From Streptomyces venezuelae (lineage in GTDB: Bacteria > Actinomycetota > Actinomycetes > Streptomycetales > Streptomycetaceae): 64,000 nucleotides of DNA. The stretch spans positions 1,946,001 through 2,010,000 of the forward strand of contig NZ_CP029193.1 of NCBI RefSeq assembly GCF_008642355.1. Reading direction: 5' to 3'. Each line of letters starts with the position of its first letter. Positions within the stretch are counted from its first letter, which is position 1. A program made the translations under genes and the position numbers. Below the pieces are notes generated by a model. That model saw only the letters and a list, made by a program, of their open reading frames with translations. It had not been told where the DNA came from and searched no databases. Below, in pieces: positions 26,254-39,674 of the stretch.

Positions 26254-26457
26254 TCAGGCAGGAACGATGTTCTCGGCCTGCAGGCCCTTCTGGCCCTGGG
26301 TCACCTCGAAGGAGACCTTCTGGCCCTCGAGGAGCTCACGGAAGCCCGAGGACGCGATGTTCGAGTAGTGGGCGAAGACGTCGGGGCCGCCGCCGTCCTG
26401 CTCGATGAAGCCGAAGCCCTTTTCCGAGTTGAACCACTTAACGGTGCCGGTTGCCAT
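26254..26457 (-). CDS. Cold-shock protein, CspA family
   Basis: A 67-residue single OB-fold nucleic acid chaperone. It shows both RNA-binding motifs: RNP1 KGFGFIEQ and RNP2 DVFAHYS, plus the opening [13 protein letters not shown] and the ending [10 protein letters not shown] common in Streptomyces cold-shock proteins. The ATG at 26457 has GAGGAG seven bases upstream, which decides it over longer in-frame options. It has its own terminator and a long, relatively A+T-rich upstream region. Confidence 0.97.
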   Translation of the reverse strand: MATGTVKWFNSEKGFGFIEQDGGGPDVFAHYSNIASSGFRELLEGQKVSFEVTQGQKGLQAENIVPA

Positions 26458-26786
26458 GTCAATCTCCTCAACAGGGGCAGTGAATGGAGACACACCGAAT
26501 TGCGTGACTCCAGCGCTGCAATGACCCCCATACCGGAGAGAACCGGAAAAACAATAATGCGCCCTCGGAGCATTCCCGTCAGGCGCACATAAAGTTCATG
26601 GGTACCAAAACTGCAACACATAACCCTAACATGCTCACGGTCCGGCTCGCACGGCGGCTCCTCGCGCGACCCGCCGCGGCCCGCCTGGCCCGTCACGGCC
26701 CCCGCGCATGGCCCTTCCCCCCTCAAGATCACGTCGCTACCTTCGGCCCAAACAATCGCTAGGTAGGCCGATGGGAAGGCGGACCG
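26458..26786. promoter_or_regulatory. Upstream region of the cold-shock gene and of the divergent phosphatase gene
   Basis: This 329-bp spacer has no gene. The half next to the cold-shock gene (about 26460-26630) is distinctly less G+C-rich than its surroundings and probably carries that gene's promoter and a long 5' leader, as is common for cold-inducible csp genes. The other half is G+C-rich with no clear motif. Confidence 0.5.
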
Positions 26787-27713
26787 ATGCGTATCTCCCG
26801 TACCCGTACCGCAACCGGACTGGCGATCTCCGCGCTCGCCCTGGGCACGCTGCCCGCCTGGGCGGCCCCCTCGGAAGCGGCCGTGCCCGCGGCACCCCGC
26901 CACACGGCCACCGCGTCCGTGACCGCCGGCCGCCTGGTCCCCCTCCAGGGCGCGGTCAACGTCCGGGACGTCGGTGGCCACCGCACGTACGACGGGGAGC
27001 GCGTCCGCGAAGGGCGCGTCTACCGCGCCGACGGCCTCAGCAAGCTCACCGACACCGACCTCGGCACGCTCGCGGGACTCGGCCTGACGAAGGTCATCGA
27101 CTTCCGGGTGCCCGCCGAGGTGCAGTACGACGGGGTGGACCGGCTGCCCGCCGGCCTCTCCCCCACCGCGCGGCCGGTCACCGACAACGGCCTGTTCACC
27201 CGGCTCCTCACCGCCATCGGCTCCCGGGACCCGGTCAAGCAGGAGGAGATGCTCGGCAGCGGAAAGGCGGCCGCGTTCATGCGCGACGTCTACCGCACCT
27301 TCGTCACCGACGCGGCCAACCGCGCACAGTTCGCGGCGACCCTGCGGGACATCGCCTCGAGCCGCTCGCCGCTGCTCTACCACTGCACCTCCGGCAAGGA
27401 CCGCACCGGCTGGACGACGTACCTGTTGCTGCGTCTCGTGGGGGTCCCCGAGCGGACCGCGGCCGGCGACTACCTGGCCTCCAACACCTACCGTGCCGCG
27501 TACGACGCCAAGGTCCGCGAGGGGCTGAAGCAGGGCGGGTTCATGCAGAACCCGGACCTGATCATCCCCCTCCAGGAGGTCCGCGCCGACTACCTGGACA
27601 CGGCCCTCGCCGAGGCCACGCAGCGGTACGGCGGCTTCTCCGGCTACCTGACCGAGGGGCTCGGCCTGGACGCCCGTACGGTCCTGCGGCTGCGCGACCG
27701 CATGGTCGGCTAG
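26787..27713 (+). CDS. Secreted tyrosine-protein phosphatase (PtpB/DSP-like)
   Basis: Exported phosphatase of 308 residues. A Sec signal (to about residue 33, ASEAA) precedes NVRDVGGHRT (58-67), the segment typical of the MptpB/SiwA-like tyrosine phosphatases, and YRADGLSKLTDTD. The P-loop is HCTSGKDRTG with nucleophile Cys200 and Arg206; the Asp and Lys inside the loop are hallmarks of the MptpB group, some of which also act on phosphoinositides. The ATG at 26787 fits the signal peptide. Its TAG shares the CTAG with the convergent vWA gene. Confidence 0.92.
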   Translation: MRISRTRTATGLAISALALGTLPAWAAPSEAAVPAAPRHTATASVTAGRLVPLQGAVNVRDVGGHRTYDGERVREGRVYRADGLSKLTDTDLGTLAGLGLTKVIDFRVPAEVQYDGVDRLPAGLSPTARPVTDNGLFTRLLTAIGSRDPVKQEEMLGSGKAAAFMRDVYRTFVTDAANRAQFAATLRDIASSRSPLLYHCTSGKDRTGWTTYLLLRLVGVPERTAAGDYLASNTYRAAYDAKVREGLKQGGFMQNPDLIIPLQEVRADYLDTALAEATQRYGGFSGYLTEGLGLDARTVLRLRDRMVG

Positions 27714-28447
27714 CCCGCGATCCCGGCCGCCCGCGCCGCCGCGAGCCACGCGGGGAACTCACCCACGAGCCGGTCGTACAGCTCGTCGTCCGGCACGGCG
27801 AGCGGGTCCTCGCCCGCGTGGAAGAAGCCCGCGTTGTCGACCGGGCGCTTGGCGGGGACGGCGAGTTCGTCGAGCTTGCGCAGGTAGTCGAACTGCTTGC
27901 TCTTCGGGTCGCCGAACCCGATGAACTGCCAGAACAGAGGGAGTTTCGCCGCCTTGCAGAGATAGCGCTCGGCGGCGAGCTTGTTGACGGGGCCGCCGTC
28001 GGTCTGGAAGACGACGAGGGCGGGCGCGGTGGAACCGCTGTCGCAGCTGTCCAGGTAGTGGTCGATCACGGCGTCCATCGCCAGGTGGTAACTGGTCTTG
28101 CCCATGTGTCCGAGCCCGGCGACGATCTCGTCGACCCGGCCGCGGTGGTTGTCCAGCGCGATGTCCGTCACCGCGTCGACGTCGGTGGAGAAGAAGACGG
28201 TGGGGACGACCCCGTCGTCGTCCAGGTGCGCGGAGAGGCCGAGGACGCGGTCGGCGAGGGCCTGGACGCTGCCGTCCTTGTAGTACGGCTTCATGGAACC
28301 GGAGTAGTCGACGACGAGGTAGACGGCGGCCCGCGCCCCGTCCAGGCCGTGTCTGCGCAGGGAGACCCCGGCGCTCTTGTACAGGCTGACCAGAGCCGGC
28401 GCCGAGTCCTCCACCTTGCGCAGACTGATCGCGGATCCCGATTCCAT
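27710..28447 (-). CDS. vWA-domain protein (TerF-like)
   Basis: A 245-residue protein formed almost wholly of a von Willebrand A fold. The metal-ion adhesion site is visible: DYSGSM (about 43-48), the Thr in GKTSYH and the Asp in FQTDGG. The opening ISLRKVEDSAPALVSLYKSAGVSL is shared with TerF-like proteins of stress/tellurite clusters. No other ter genes are adjacent, so its role here is open. It has no signal peptide. The ATG at 28447 (MESGSAISL) is used; the longer frame adds only a basic stretch. Confidence 0.87.
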   Translation of the reverse strand: MESGSAISLRKVEDSAPALVSLYKSAGVSLRRHGLDGARAAVYLVVDYSGSMKPYYKDGSVQALADRVLGLSAHLDDDGVVPTVFFSTDVDAVTDIALDNHRGRVDEIVAGLGHMGKTSYHLAMDAVIDHYLDSCDSGSTAPALVVFQTDGGPVNKLAAERYLCKAAKLPLFWQFIGFGDPKSKQFDYLRKLDELAVPAKRPVDNAGFFHAGEDPLAVPDDELYDRLVGEFPAWLAAARAAGIAG

Positions 28448-28528
28448 GTCCCGCCCCGCCCTTCCACCTTGCACATATGACTGCTAGACACATGCCGATT
28501 CGGCACGTACGGACGTACGGAGGATGGC

Positions 28529-29260
28529 ATGCGCCACGGCCTGGACGGGAAAGTCGTGCTCATCACCGGGGCGGGCCGCGGGCAGGGCGCCGCGGAGGCG
28601 CGGCTCTTCGCGGCGGCCGGGGCACGGGTCGTGGTGACGGACGTACGGAAGGACGAGGGCCGCGAAGTCGCCGGATCCCTGGGCGGGCGGGGGCTGTTCG
28701 TACGTCATGACGTCGCCGACGCGGAGAGCTGGGCCTCGGCCGTGGCGGAGGCGCTCGGCGCGTTCGGGCGGCTCGACGTGCTGGTGAACAACGCGGCGCT
28801 GTGGCGGACGGCGTCCGTGGAGGACGAGACGTACGGAAACTTCGAGGCGCTGCTCCGGGTCAACCTCCTGGGGCCGTTCCTGGGCATCCAGGCGGTGCTG
28901 CCCGCACTGAAGGAGGCGGGCGGCGGGTCGGTCGTGAACGTGTCGTCGACGGCGGGGCTGGTCGGCGTCCCGGGGCACGCGGCGTACGGGTCGACGAAGT
29001 TCGGGCTGCGGGGGCTGACCCGCTCCGCGGCGCTGGACCTGGCGAAGTACCGGGTGCGGGTCAACTCGGTGCATCCGGGGGCGGTCGACACCCCGATGAT
29101 CTCCGCTGCCTCCGCCGGGCGGGACTGGTCGCACCTGCCGCTGGGCAGGATGGGCCGCCCGGAGGAGGTCGGGGAGCTGGTGCTGTTCCTGGCGTCGGAC
29201 GCGTCGTCGTACGTCACCGGGGCGGAGTTCACCGTGGACGGCGGCTCGACGACGGGGTGA
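28529..29260 (+). CDS. Short-chain dehydrogenase/reductase
   Basis: NAD(P)-dependent classical SDR of 243 residues. Seen: cofactor motif TGAGRGQG (13-20), Asp in HDVAD, NNA in LVNNAAL, catalytic Ser in VSSTAGL, Tyr and Lys in YGSTK, and VHPGAVDTPM after the active site. The acidic residue following the second strand (VVVTDV) favours NAD(H). Sequence style resembles 3-alpha/20-beta-hydroxysteroid dehydrogenases, but the substrate is not determined. The ATG at 28529 has ACGGAGGA upstream, within a run of GTACGG repeats (28507-28520) that could be an operator. Confidence 0.92.
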   Translation: MRHGLDGKVVLITGAGRGQGAAEARLFAAAGARVVVTDVRKDEGREVAGSLGGRGLFVRHDVADAESWASAVAEALGAFGRLDVLVNNAALWRTASVEDETYGNFEALLRVNLLGPFLGIQAVLPALKEAGGGSVVNVSSTAGLVGVPGHAAYGSTKFGLRGLTRSAALDLAKYRVRVNSVHPGAVDTPMISAASAGRDWSHLPLGRMGRPEEVGELVLFLASDASSYVTGAEFTVDGGSTTG

Positions 29261-29274
29261 GGCCGCTGTGTGCC

Positions 29275-29631
29275 CTAATGCCGGCCGGTGAGGAACACCG
29301 AGCGCAGCTTGAGGCGGTCGGAGGCGGGGTTGCCGTGCGGGCGGAGCGTCCAGGAGTCGCCGGTGCAGTCCGGCTCGGTGAACACCATGGCCCACTCGTC
29401 GGTGTCGTTGTGCGGGGCGAACGCGGGCTCGGAGAAGTCCGGGGCGGCGACCTCGGGCAGGGGGACGCAGCCGGGGCTCGTCGGGTCGTGGAGGGTGACC
29501 GACCGCGCGTGTCCGTCGAGGCCGGTGAACTTGTAGGAGAAGGCGCCGGTGGCGGCGTTCGCGGAGGTCGGCAGGGTGACGACGAGGGTGAACGCGCCGA
29601 GGGCGGCGGCGAGGGTGTGGCGGAGGCGCAT
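29275..29631 (-). CDS. Small secreted protein of unknown function
   Basis: A 118-residue precursor with a Sec signal (hydrophobic 5-20, cleavage near ANAA at 26). The mature protein has two cysteines (PGCVPLP and EPDCTG) likely forming one disulfide, and alternates short strands (FSYKFTGLDG, WAMVFTE, SWTLRPHG). I do not recognise a family. It converges on the SDR gene. Confidence 0.75.
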   Translation of the reverse strand: MRLRHTLAAALGAFTLVVTLPTSANAATGAFSYKFTGLDGHARSVTLHDPTSPGCVPLPEVAAPDFSEPAFAPHNDTDEWAMVFTEPDCTGDSWTLRPHGNPASDRLKLRSVFLTGRH

Positions 29632-29832
29632 GGATTCCGTTTCGGTGCGGGCGCCGGACCGGAACGCCCGGCACCAGGGGTGACTGGACCCCCGGGGAGG
29701 TGGACGGGCCCGGCACCGCCCTCCCCGCCCGCCGGGCCGCGCATGCGCGGTGTCACCCGTGCGAGGCAGCCGGATCGATCCTTCGCCCGCCGGATGGACT
29801 ACCGCGCGCGAGGCCGCGACGGCGACACGTGA

Positions 29833-29872
29833 AGAGGCGCCGGGCGGCGCGCTGCGGCCGCCCGGCGCCTCT
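29833..29872 (-). terminator. Terminator of the sugar ABC transporter operon
   Basis: Perfect 16-bp stem (29833-29848 with 29857-29872, AGAGGCGCCGGGCGGC) and an 8-base loop, 8 bp after the last permease stop codon. Confidence 0.85.
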
Positions 29873-29880
29873 GCGAACGG

Positions 29881-30714
29881 TCAGCCCTTGACCGCTCCCG
29901 CCGCCAGACCCGACCCGAGCTTCCGGTGGACGATCACGAAGAAGATCATCACGGGCACGGTGACGAGCGTGGAGCTGGCCATGACCGGCCCCCAGGCCGT
30001 GGAGTTCTCGCCGAAGAACTGGTAGATGCCCACGGCCGCCGTGTACTTGTCGCTGCCCTTCATGAACGTGTACGCGAACACGAACTCGTTCCACGCCGTG
30101 ATGAAGGCGAAGATGGATGTGGCGACGAGCCCCGGGGCGACCAGCGGGAGGAGCACGGACCAGAACATCCGCGGCCAGGACGCCCCGTCGATGTACGCGG
30201 CCTCCTCGACCTCCTTGGGGACGGTGGCGACGAAGCCGCGCAGCGTCCAGATGGCGAAGGGGAGCGAGAGGGCGATGTAGACGATGCTCAGGCCGAGGAG
30301 GGAGTTGAGCATGTCGTAGTCCCGCATCTGGATGAAGAGCGGGATGACGAGGGCCTCCAGCGGCACCATCTGCACGATCAGGATCATGATCAGCACGGAG
30401 GTGCGGAAGCGGAACTTGAACCGTGCCACCGCGATGGCGGCGAAGAGCGACAGCAGCGCGGCCGCGACGATCGTGGTGAGGCCGACGATCGCCGAGTTCA
30501 GCAGGTACGTGCCGAAGTTTCCCTTGTCGAAGACGAACTCGAAGTGCTCGAAGCCGATGCCGCTGGGCAGGACGTCCGAGCCGCGCAGCGACGCCTTGGG
30601 GTCGAGTGCGGTGGAGACCATCCAGTAGACGGGGAAGAGCGTGAAGAGGAGGAGCCCGACGACCGCGGCGGGCAGGCCGATGCGTGAGGCGAGCGTGGTG
30701 CGGCGGGTTGTCAC
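29881..30714 (-). CDS. Carbohydrate ABC transporter permease (MalG type)
   Basis: Inner-membrane channel subunit of 277 residues with six predicted helices, the first at about 14-34. The EAA loop that docks on the ATPase reads EEAAYIDGASWPRMFW. The GTG at 30714 overlaps the stop of the first permease gene by four bases (GTGA), so the two are translationally coupled. No ATPase gene follows; in Streptomyces such importers are commonly served by the shared ATPase MsiK. Confidence 0.94.
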   Translation of the reverse strand: MTTRRTTLASRIGLPAAVVGLLLFTLFPVYWMVSTALDPKASLRGSDVLPSGIGFEHFEFVFDKGNFGTYLLNSAIVGLTTIVAAALLSLFAAIAVARFKFRFRTSVLIMILIVQMVPLEALVIPLFIQMRDYDMLNSLLGLSIVYIALSLPFAIWTLRGFVATVPKEVEEAAYIDGASWPRMFWSVLLPLVAPGLVATSIFAFITAWNEFVFAYTFMKGSDKYTAAVGIYQFFGENSTAWGPVMASSTLVTVPVMIFFVIVHRKLGSGLAAGAVKG

Positions 30715-31703
30715 AGGTCCTCCTCCCCCTGGCGGAACAGCGTGCGGATGTAGACGACGGTGATGATCAGGAGCAGCACGGTCAGCAGGACCGCGGCCGC
30801 GGCACCGGTGCCGTAGTCGTTCTTGGCGAAGGCCTGGATGTACGAGAAGACGCCCAGGTTGTAGACCTCTTCGTTGGAGCCGTCGCCGCCGGGTTGCAGG
30901 TACACCTGGGTGAACACCTTGAAGTCCCAGATGGTGGAGAGGATGGTCACCACGAGGAAGACGGGCTTGATGGTCGGCACGGTGATGTTCCAGAACCGCT
31001 GCCAGGCGTTGGCGCCGTCCAGTTCCCCGGCTTCGTACAGCTCCTTGGGGATCGTCAGGAGTCCCGCGAGGACGGTGATGGCGACGAACGGGAAGCCGTG
31101 GTGGACGACGTTGAGCGTGGCGATGGCGTAGAACGGGCCGCGTTCGGTGAACCAGTTGGTGGTCTCCGGGTCGATGAGGCCGACGGAGCCCGCGATCTGG
31201 CTGACCATGCCGTCCTGCGGCTGGAAGAGCCAGATCCACACGTATGTGCCCGTCACCGCGGGCATGGCCCAGGCGGCGAGGATCGCGACGGAGCAGATCA
31301 TCCGCCAGGTGGTGCCGAGGCGGTTGAGCAGCAGCGCGACGAGGGTGCCGAGTGCGACGGTGAGGCCGACGCAGGCGAAGGCGAAGAAGACGGTGTTGGG
31401 CAGGACCGTCTTCCACAGCAGACTGCTGGAGAGCAGGTCGCTGTAGTGGTCGAAGCCGGTGAACGTGCTGGTGCCGCCGCCGAACTTGACCTCGTAGTCC
31501 TCCAGGGAGAGCTTGCCGACCTGGATCAGCGGCCACAGGAGCAGGCCCGCGAGGACCACGAGGGAGGGCGCGAGGAGCAGCCAGGGGCGGGTGAGTGTGA
31601 TGAGCTTCTTGCGGCGGCGGGCCGCTTCGGCGGCGCCGTCGGGGGGCCGGGGGCCGCGGGGAGCCGGGATCTTCGGCTCCCCGCTGACGAGCGTGTCTTT
31701 CAC
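30711..31703 (-). CDS. Carbohydrate ABC transporter permease (MalF type)
   Basis: The other half of the channel, 330 residues, with a disordered basic N-terminus (1-30), first helix at about 37-58 (WLLLAPSLVVLAGLLLW), five further helices and the EAA loop YEAGELDGANAWQRFW. A GTG at 31703 starts it, 34 bp after the binding-protein gene. A periplasmic-side segment (NTVFFAFACVGLTVALG) and WMPAVTG-like motif agree with MalF/UgpA-type permeases. Confidence 0.94.
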   Translation of the reverse strand: MKDTLVSGEPKIPAPRGPRPPDGAAEAARRRKKLITLTRPWLLLAPSLVVLAGLLLWPLIQVGKLSLEDYEVKFGGGTSTFTGFDHYSDLLSSSLLWKTVLPNTVFFAFACVGLTVALGTLVALLLNRLGTTWRMICSVAILAAWAMPAVTGTYVWIWLFQPQDGMVSQIAGSVGLIDPETTNWFTERGPFYAIATLNVVHHGFPFVAITVLAGLLTIPKELYEAGELDGANAWQRFWNITVPTIKPVFLVVTILSTIWDFKVFTQVYLQPGGDGSNEEVYNLGVFSYIQAFAKNDYGTGAAAAVLLTVLLLIITVVYIRTLFRQGEEDL

Positions 31704-31737
31704 GGTAAGTCCTTCACAGTGCCGAACTCGCCCTTTT

Positions 31738-33039
31738 CTACTCGTCCTTGGCGAAGATCGCGTCCATGTCCTTGGCCGCCTTGTCCGCCGCTTCCTTCAC
31801 GGACGCCTTGCCGGTGAGGATCGACTGGACCATGCCGGGGATGACCTTGGAGGCCTGGATCTCGCCGTACGACTTGGTCTTGGGGACGGTCGCGCCGGCT
31901 TCCAGCATCTGCTTGGCGAAGGGCTCGACGAGCGGGTCCTTCTTCGCCTCGATCTTCTTCAGTTCGGAGTTCTGGCCGGGGAAGTAGTTGGTCTCCTCGG
32001 CCCACTTGGCGGCGAACTCGCCGGTGGTGAGCATCTTGACGAACTCCCAGGCGAGGTCCTTCTTGTCCGTGTTGAACGTGGACAGGTAGGAGCCGCCGAG
32101 GAAGGACTTGCTCATGCCGCCGTTTTGGCCCGGGATCGGCACCGCGCCGAGCTTGCCCTTGAGGTCGGGGTTGTTGTCGACGATGGCCTTCGGGGTCCAG
32201 TTGCCGCCGATGGCCATGGCGATCTCGCCCTTGTTCCAGGCGTCGCCGACCTCCTTCTCGGTCCAGGTGTTGACCTTGGCCGGGGAGACCTTGTCCTTGG
32301 TGGCGAGGCCGGTGTAGAACTCGATGCCCTTGATGGCGTCGGGCGAGTTGACGCCGGACTTCCACTTGCCGCCGGACTCGGTGGCGAGTTCGCCGCCCGC
32401 ACCCCAGATGAAGGGGGCGGCGAACATCTCGGCGCCGCCCGCGACGGGGAAGGAGACGAGCTTGGGCTCCTTCTCCTTGAGCGTCTTGGCGGTCTCCTGG
32501 AGCTCCTTCCACGTGGTCGGGGGCTTCAGGTCGTGCTTCTCGAAGATGTCCTTGCGGTAGACGATGGAGCGGACGCCCGCGTACCAGGGCATGCCGTACT
32601 GCTTGCCGTCGAGGGTGCCCGCGTCCTTGAGGCCCTCGACGAGGTCGTCGTTGAGGCCCGACTTCTTCACTTCGTCCGTGACGTCGACGAGGGCGTCGGT
32701 CTCGGCGAACTGCGGCACCCAGGTGGTGCCGACCTCCGCGACGTCGGGCACCTGGTCCTCGCCGCCCTCGATGGCGGTCGTGAACTTCTTCTGGGCGCTG
32801 GCCCACTGCTGGTACTCGACCTTGATCTTGGCGCCGGTCTTCTTGGTGAAGGCCTTCTCGGCCTCCTCGAAGAAGGGGCGCGCGTCGGGGTTGGTCCCCT
32901 CCATGATCCACACGGTGAGGGTCTTGCCCTTGCCGTCGGTGGCCTTGTCGCCCGAGTCGCCGTCATCCCCACCGCACGCCGTGGCGGTCAGTCCGAGACT
33001 CATGGCGATACAACCAGCGGCGATGACACGTCGATTCAT
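31738..33039 (-). CDS. Sugar ABC transporter substrate-binding lipoprotein (DasA-like)
   Basis: Lipoprotein of 433 residues that captures the sugar for the two permeases. The signal ends at Cys22 (LTATACGG), after which the protein would be lipidated. The mature part is a family 1 solute-binding protein: LTVWIMEGTNPDARPFF, VPDVAEVGTTWVPQFA, GMPWYAGVRSIVYRKD, FIWGAGGE, IGGNWTP and YFPGQ. The opening and the absence of an ATPase gene recall DasABC, the N,N'-diacetylchitobiose importer, and a DasR-type palindrome lies 59 bp upstream. The substrate remains a prediction. The ATG at 33039 has GGAGGGGG before it. Confidence 0.92.
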   Translation of the reverse strand: MNRRVIAAGCIAMSLGLTATACGGDDGDSGDKATDGKGKTLTVWIMEGTNPDARPFFEEAEKAFTKKTGAKIKVEYQQWASAQKKFTTAIEGGEDQVPDVAEVGTTWVPQFAETDALVDVTDEVKKSGLNDDLVEGLKDAGTLDGKQYGMPWYAGVRSIVYRKDIFEKHDLKPPTTWKELQETAKTLKEKEPKLVSFPVAGGAEMFAAPFIWGAGGELATESGGKWKSGVNSPDAIKGIEFYTGLATKDKVSPAKVNTWTEKEVGDAWNKGEIAMAIGGNWTPKAIVDNNPDLKGKLGAVPIPGQNGGMSKSFLGGSYLSTFNTDKKDLAWEFVKMLTTGEFAAKWAEETNYFPGQNSELKKIEAKKDPLVEPFAKQMLEAGATVPKTKSYGEIQASKVIPGMVQSILTGKASVKEAADKAAKDMDAIFAKDE

Positions 33040-33097
33040 GCCGGCCCCCTCCAGGTTCCGATTGGTGGGAGCGATTGTGGTCACACCAGACGGGGGC

Positions 33098-33107
33098 GGT
33101 CTAGACC
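33098..33107 (-). promoter_or_regulatory. Candidate DasR-responsive element (dre) upstream of the binding-protein gene
   Basis: GGTCTAGACC is a perfect palindrome equal to the core of the dre consensus (AGTGGTCTAGACCACT); 12 of 16 positions of the full consensus match. It is 59-68 bp upstream of the start codon, where an operator would act. Confidence 0.6.
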
Positions 33108-33139
33108 CATTGGTATAAGCGGCCGAACCGTAATGAGGG

Positions 33140-33184
33140 TTGCGGGTGACGCAACATACGCTCATAGCATTGCGCCCCATGCAA
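33140..33184. promoter_or_regulatory. Paired TTGC-N7-GCAA sites
   Basis: Two copies of the dyad TTGC-N7-GCAA, at 33140-33154 and 33170-33184, with centres 30 bp apart (close to three helical turns), upstream of the ABC operon. This suits a dimeric regulator binding the same face of DNA. Confidence 0.5.
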
Positions 33185-33217
33185 CGCTCTGGTCGCACAA
33201 ACGGGCGCAAACGCCAC

Positions 33218-33257
33218 GACGCCCGCCTCAGGTCCGGTCGGGGACGAGGCGGGCGTC
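33218..33257 (-). terminator. Terminator downstream of gltD
   Basis: Perfect 12-bp stem (GACGCCCGCCTC, 33218-33229 with 33246-33257), 71 bp after the gltD stop codon. Confidence 0.65.
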
Positions 33258-33327
33258 GCTCAGTTCCGTACGCCGTTGTACGGGACGTATCAGGGGTCGT
33301 ACGGGATCAACCGTACGGGCAGTGCCG

Positions 33328-34780
33328 TCAGACCGTCAGGGCGCGGTCCGTGGGACGGATCGGGGCCGGCAGGTCGCTCGCGCCGGTGAGGAAGCGGTCC
33401 ACACCGCGCGCCGCCGAGCGGCCCTCGGCGATCGCCCACACGATGAGCGACTGGCCGCGGCCCGCGTCACCGGCGACGAAGACGCCGGGGACGTTCGTCT
33501 GGAACTCGCCGTCGCGTGCGATGTTGCCGCGCTCGTCGAGCTCCAGGGCGAACTGGTCCACGAGGCCGTTCTCGCGGTCGGTGCCGGTGAAACCCATCGC
33601 GAGGGTGACGAGCTGCGCGGGGATCTTCCGCTCGGTGCCGGGCTTCGGGGTCAACTTGCCCTCGATGAACTCCACCTCGACGAGGTGCAGGAACTGGACG
33701 TTGCCGTCCTCGTCGCCCTCGAAGTGGGTGGTGTTGACGGCGTAGACCCGCTCGCCGCCCTCCTCGTGCGCGGAGGTGACCTTGTACAGCATGGGGAAGG
33801 TCGGCCACGGCTGGTGCGGGGCACGCTCCTCGCCCGGCTTCGGCATGATCTCCAGCTGCGTCACGGAGGCCGCGCCCTGGCGGTGGGCGGTGCCCACGCA
33901 GTCCGCGCCCGTGTCGCCGCCGCCGATGACGACGACGTGCTTGCCCTCGGCGGAGACGGGCGTGGTGACGTAGTCGCCCTCCTGGACCTTGTTGGCCAGG
34001 GGCAGGTACTCCATCGCCTGGTAGATGCCCTTGAGCTCACGGCCGGGGACGGGCAGGTCGCGGGCGGTGGTGGAACCCGCGGCGATGACGACCGCGTCGT
34101 AGCGCCTGCGGAGCTTCGCCGCGTCGATGTCGCGGCCGATCTCCACACCGGTGCGGAACTTGGTGCCCTCCGCGCGCATCTGCTCGATGCGGCGGTTGAT
34201 GTGCCGCTTCTCCATCTTGAACTCGGGGATGCCGTAGCGGAGCAGGCCGCCGATGCGGTCGGCGCGCTCGTAGACGGCGACGGTGTGGCCGGCCCGCGTC
34301 AGCTGCTGGGCTGCGGCGAGACCCGCCGGGCCCGAACCGATGACCGCGACGGTCTTGCCGGAGAGCCGCTCGGGCGCCTGCGGCTTCACGTCGTTGGCGT
34401 CCCACGCCTTGTCGATGATGGAGACTTCGACGTTCTTGATGGTGACGGCCGGCTGGTTGATGCCGAGCACGCACGCCGCCTCACAGGGCGCCGGGCACAG
34501 CCGGCCCGTGAACTCCGGGAAGTTGTTCGTGGCGTGCAGGCGCTCGGACGCCGCCGACCAGTCCTCGCGGTACGCGTAGTCGTTCCACTCCGGGATCAGG
34601 TTCCCCAGCGGGCAGCCGTTGTGGCAGAACGGGATGCCGCAGTCCATGCAGCGCGAGGCCTGCTTGGAGATGATCGGGAGGAGCGAGCCGGGAACGTAGA
34701 CCTCGTTCCAGTCCTTGACGCGCTCGCCGACCGGGCGGGTCTGCGCGACCTCGCGGCCGTGGTTGAGAAAGCCCTTGGGA

Positions 34781-34788
<8 letters not shown>
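33328..34788 (-). CDS. gltD: Glutamate synthase (NADPH), small subunit
   Basis: Supplies electrons from NADPH to GltB for making glutamate from glutamine and 2-oxoglutarate. The 486 residues contain the N-terminal cysteine-rich region for the 4Fe-4S clusters ([14 protein letters not shown] and [12 protein letters not shown]), FAD motif [13 protein letters not shown], and NADPH motif [14 protein letters not shown]-terminal FAD segment: [19 protein letters not shown]. Its ATG overlaps the end of gltB by eight bases, so the subunits are coupled. Confidence 0.97.
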
Positions 34789-39367
<4,579 letters not shown>

Positions 39368-39674
39368 CGGCACTCCCGTCGTCGTCGGGGCAACTACATG
39401 TGGCAAGGGACGACGTTGGCCCTGGCAAAATTTCGTGCAGATTACATGATGGAACGCTTCTCGAAAAGCGGATAGCTGGTTCCACCATGTGGACACCGCT
39501 CGTGAAGGTGGGAGCGGTACGGAGGGGACCTCAGCGGGCAGATCCATGACCGAAGGCCCGTCGCGGCACAGGCCTCATTGCCCGCAGCGCTTACGGCTCA
39601 TGCCCAGTGATCACGGCATCGAAACCGCCGAGTAACGACTACTTATGCAAGGTCCCGCATAGGCCTGCAAGGGC
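39368..39674 (-). promoter_or_regulatory. gltB upstream region with large dyads
   Basis: This 307-bp spacer contains no gene and should hold the gltBD promoter. Two dyads stand out: an outer one with arms CATGATGGAAC (39445-39455) and GTTCCACCATG (39479-39489), 10 of 11 bases complementary, and an inner one CGCTT-N6-AAGCG (39455-39470, 14 of 16 bases palindromic). They begin 78 bp upstream of the start codon and are candidates for a nitrogen- or glutamate-responsive regulator. Confidence 0.5.

Noticed and set aside
29881..33039. Transporter for the core-1 disaccharide of the GH101/GH35 module
   Set aside because: It is far from the module, lacks the shared operator word and instead has a DasR-type palindrome.
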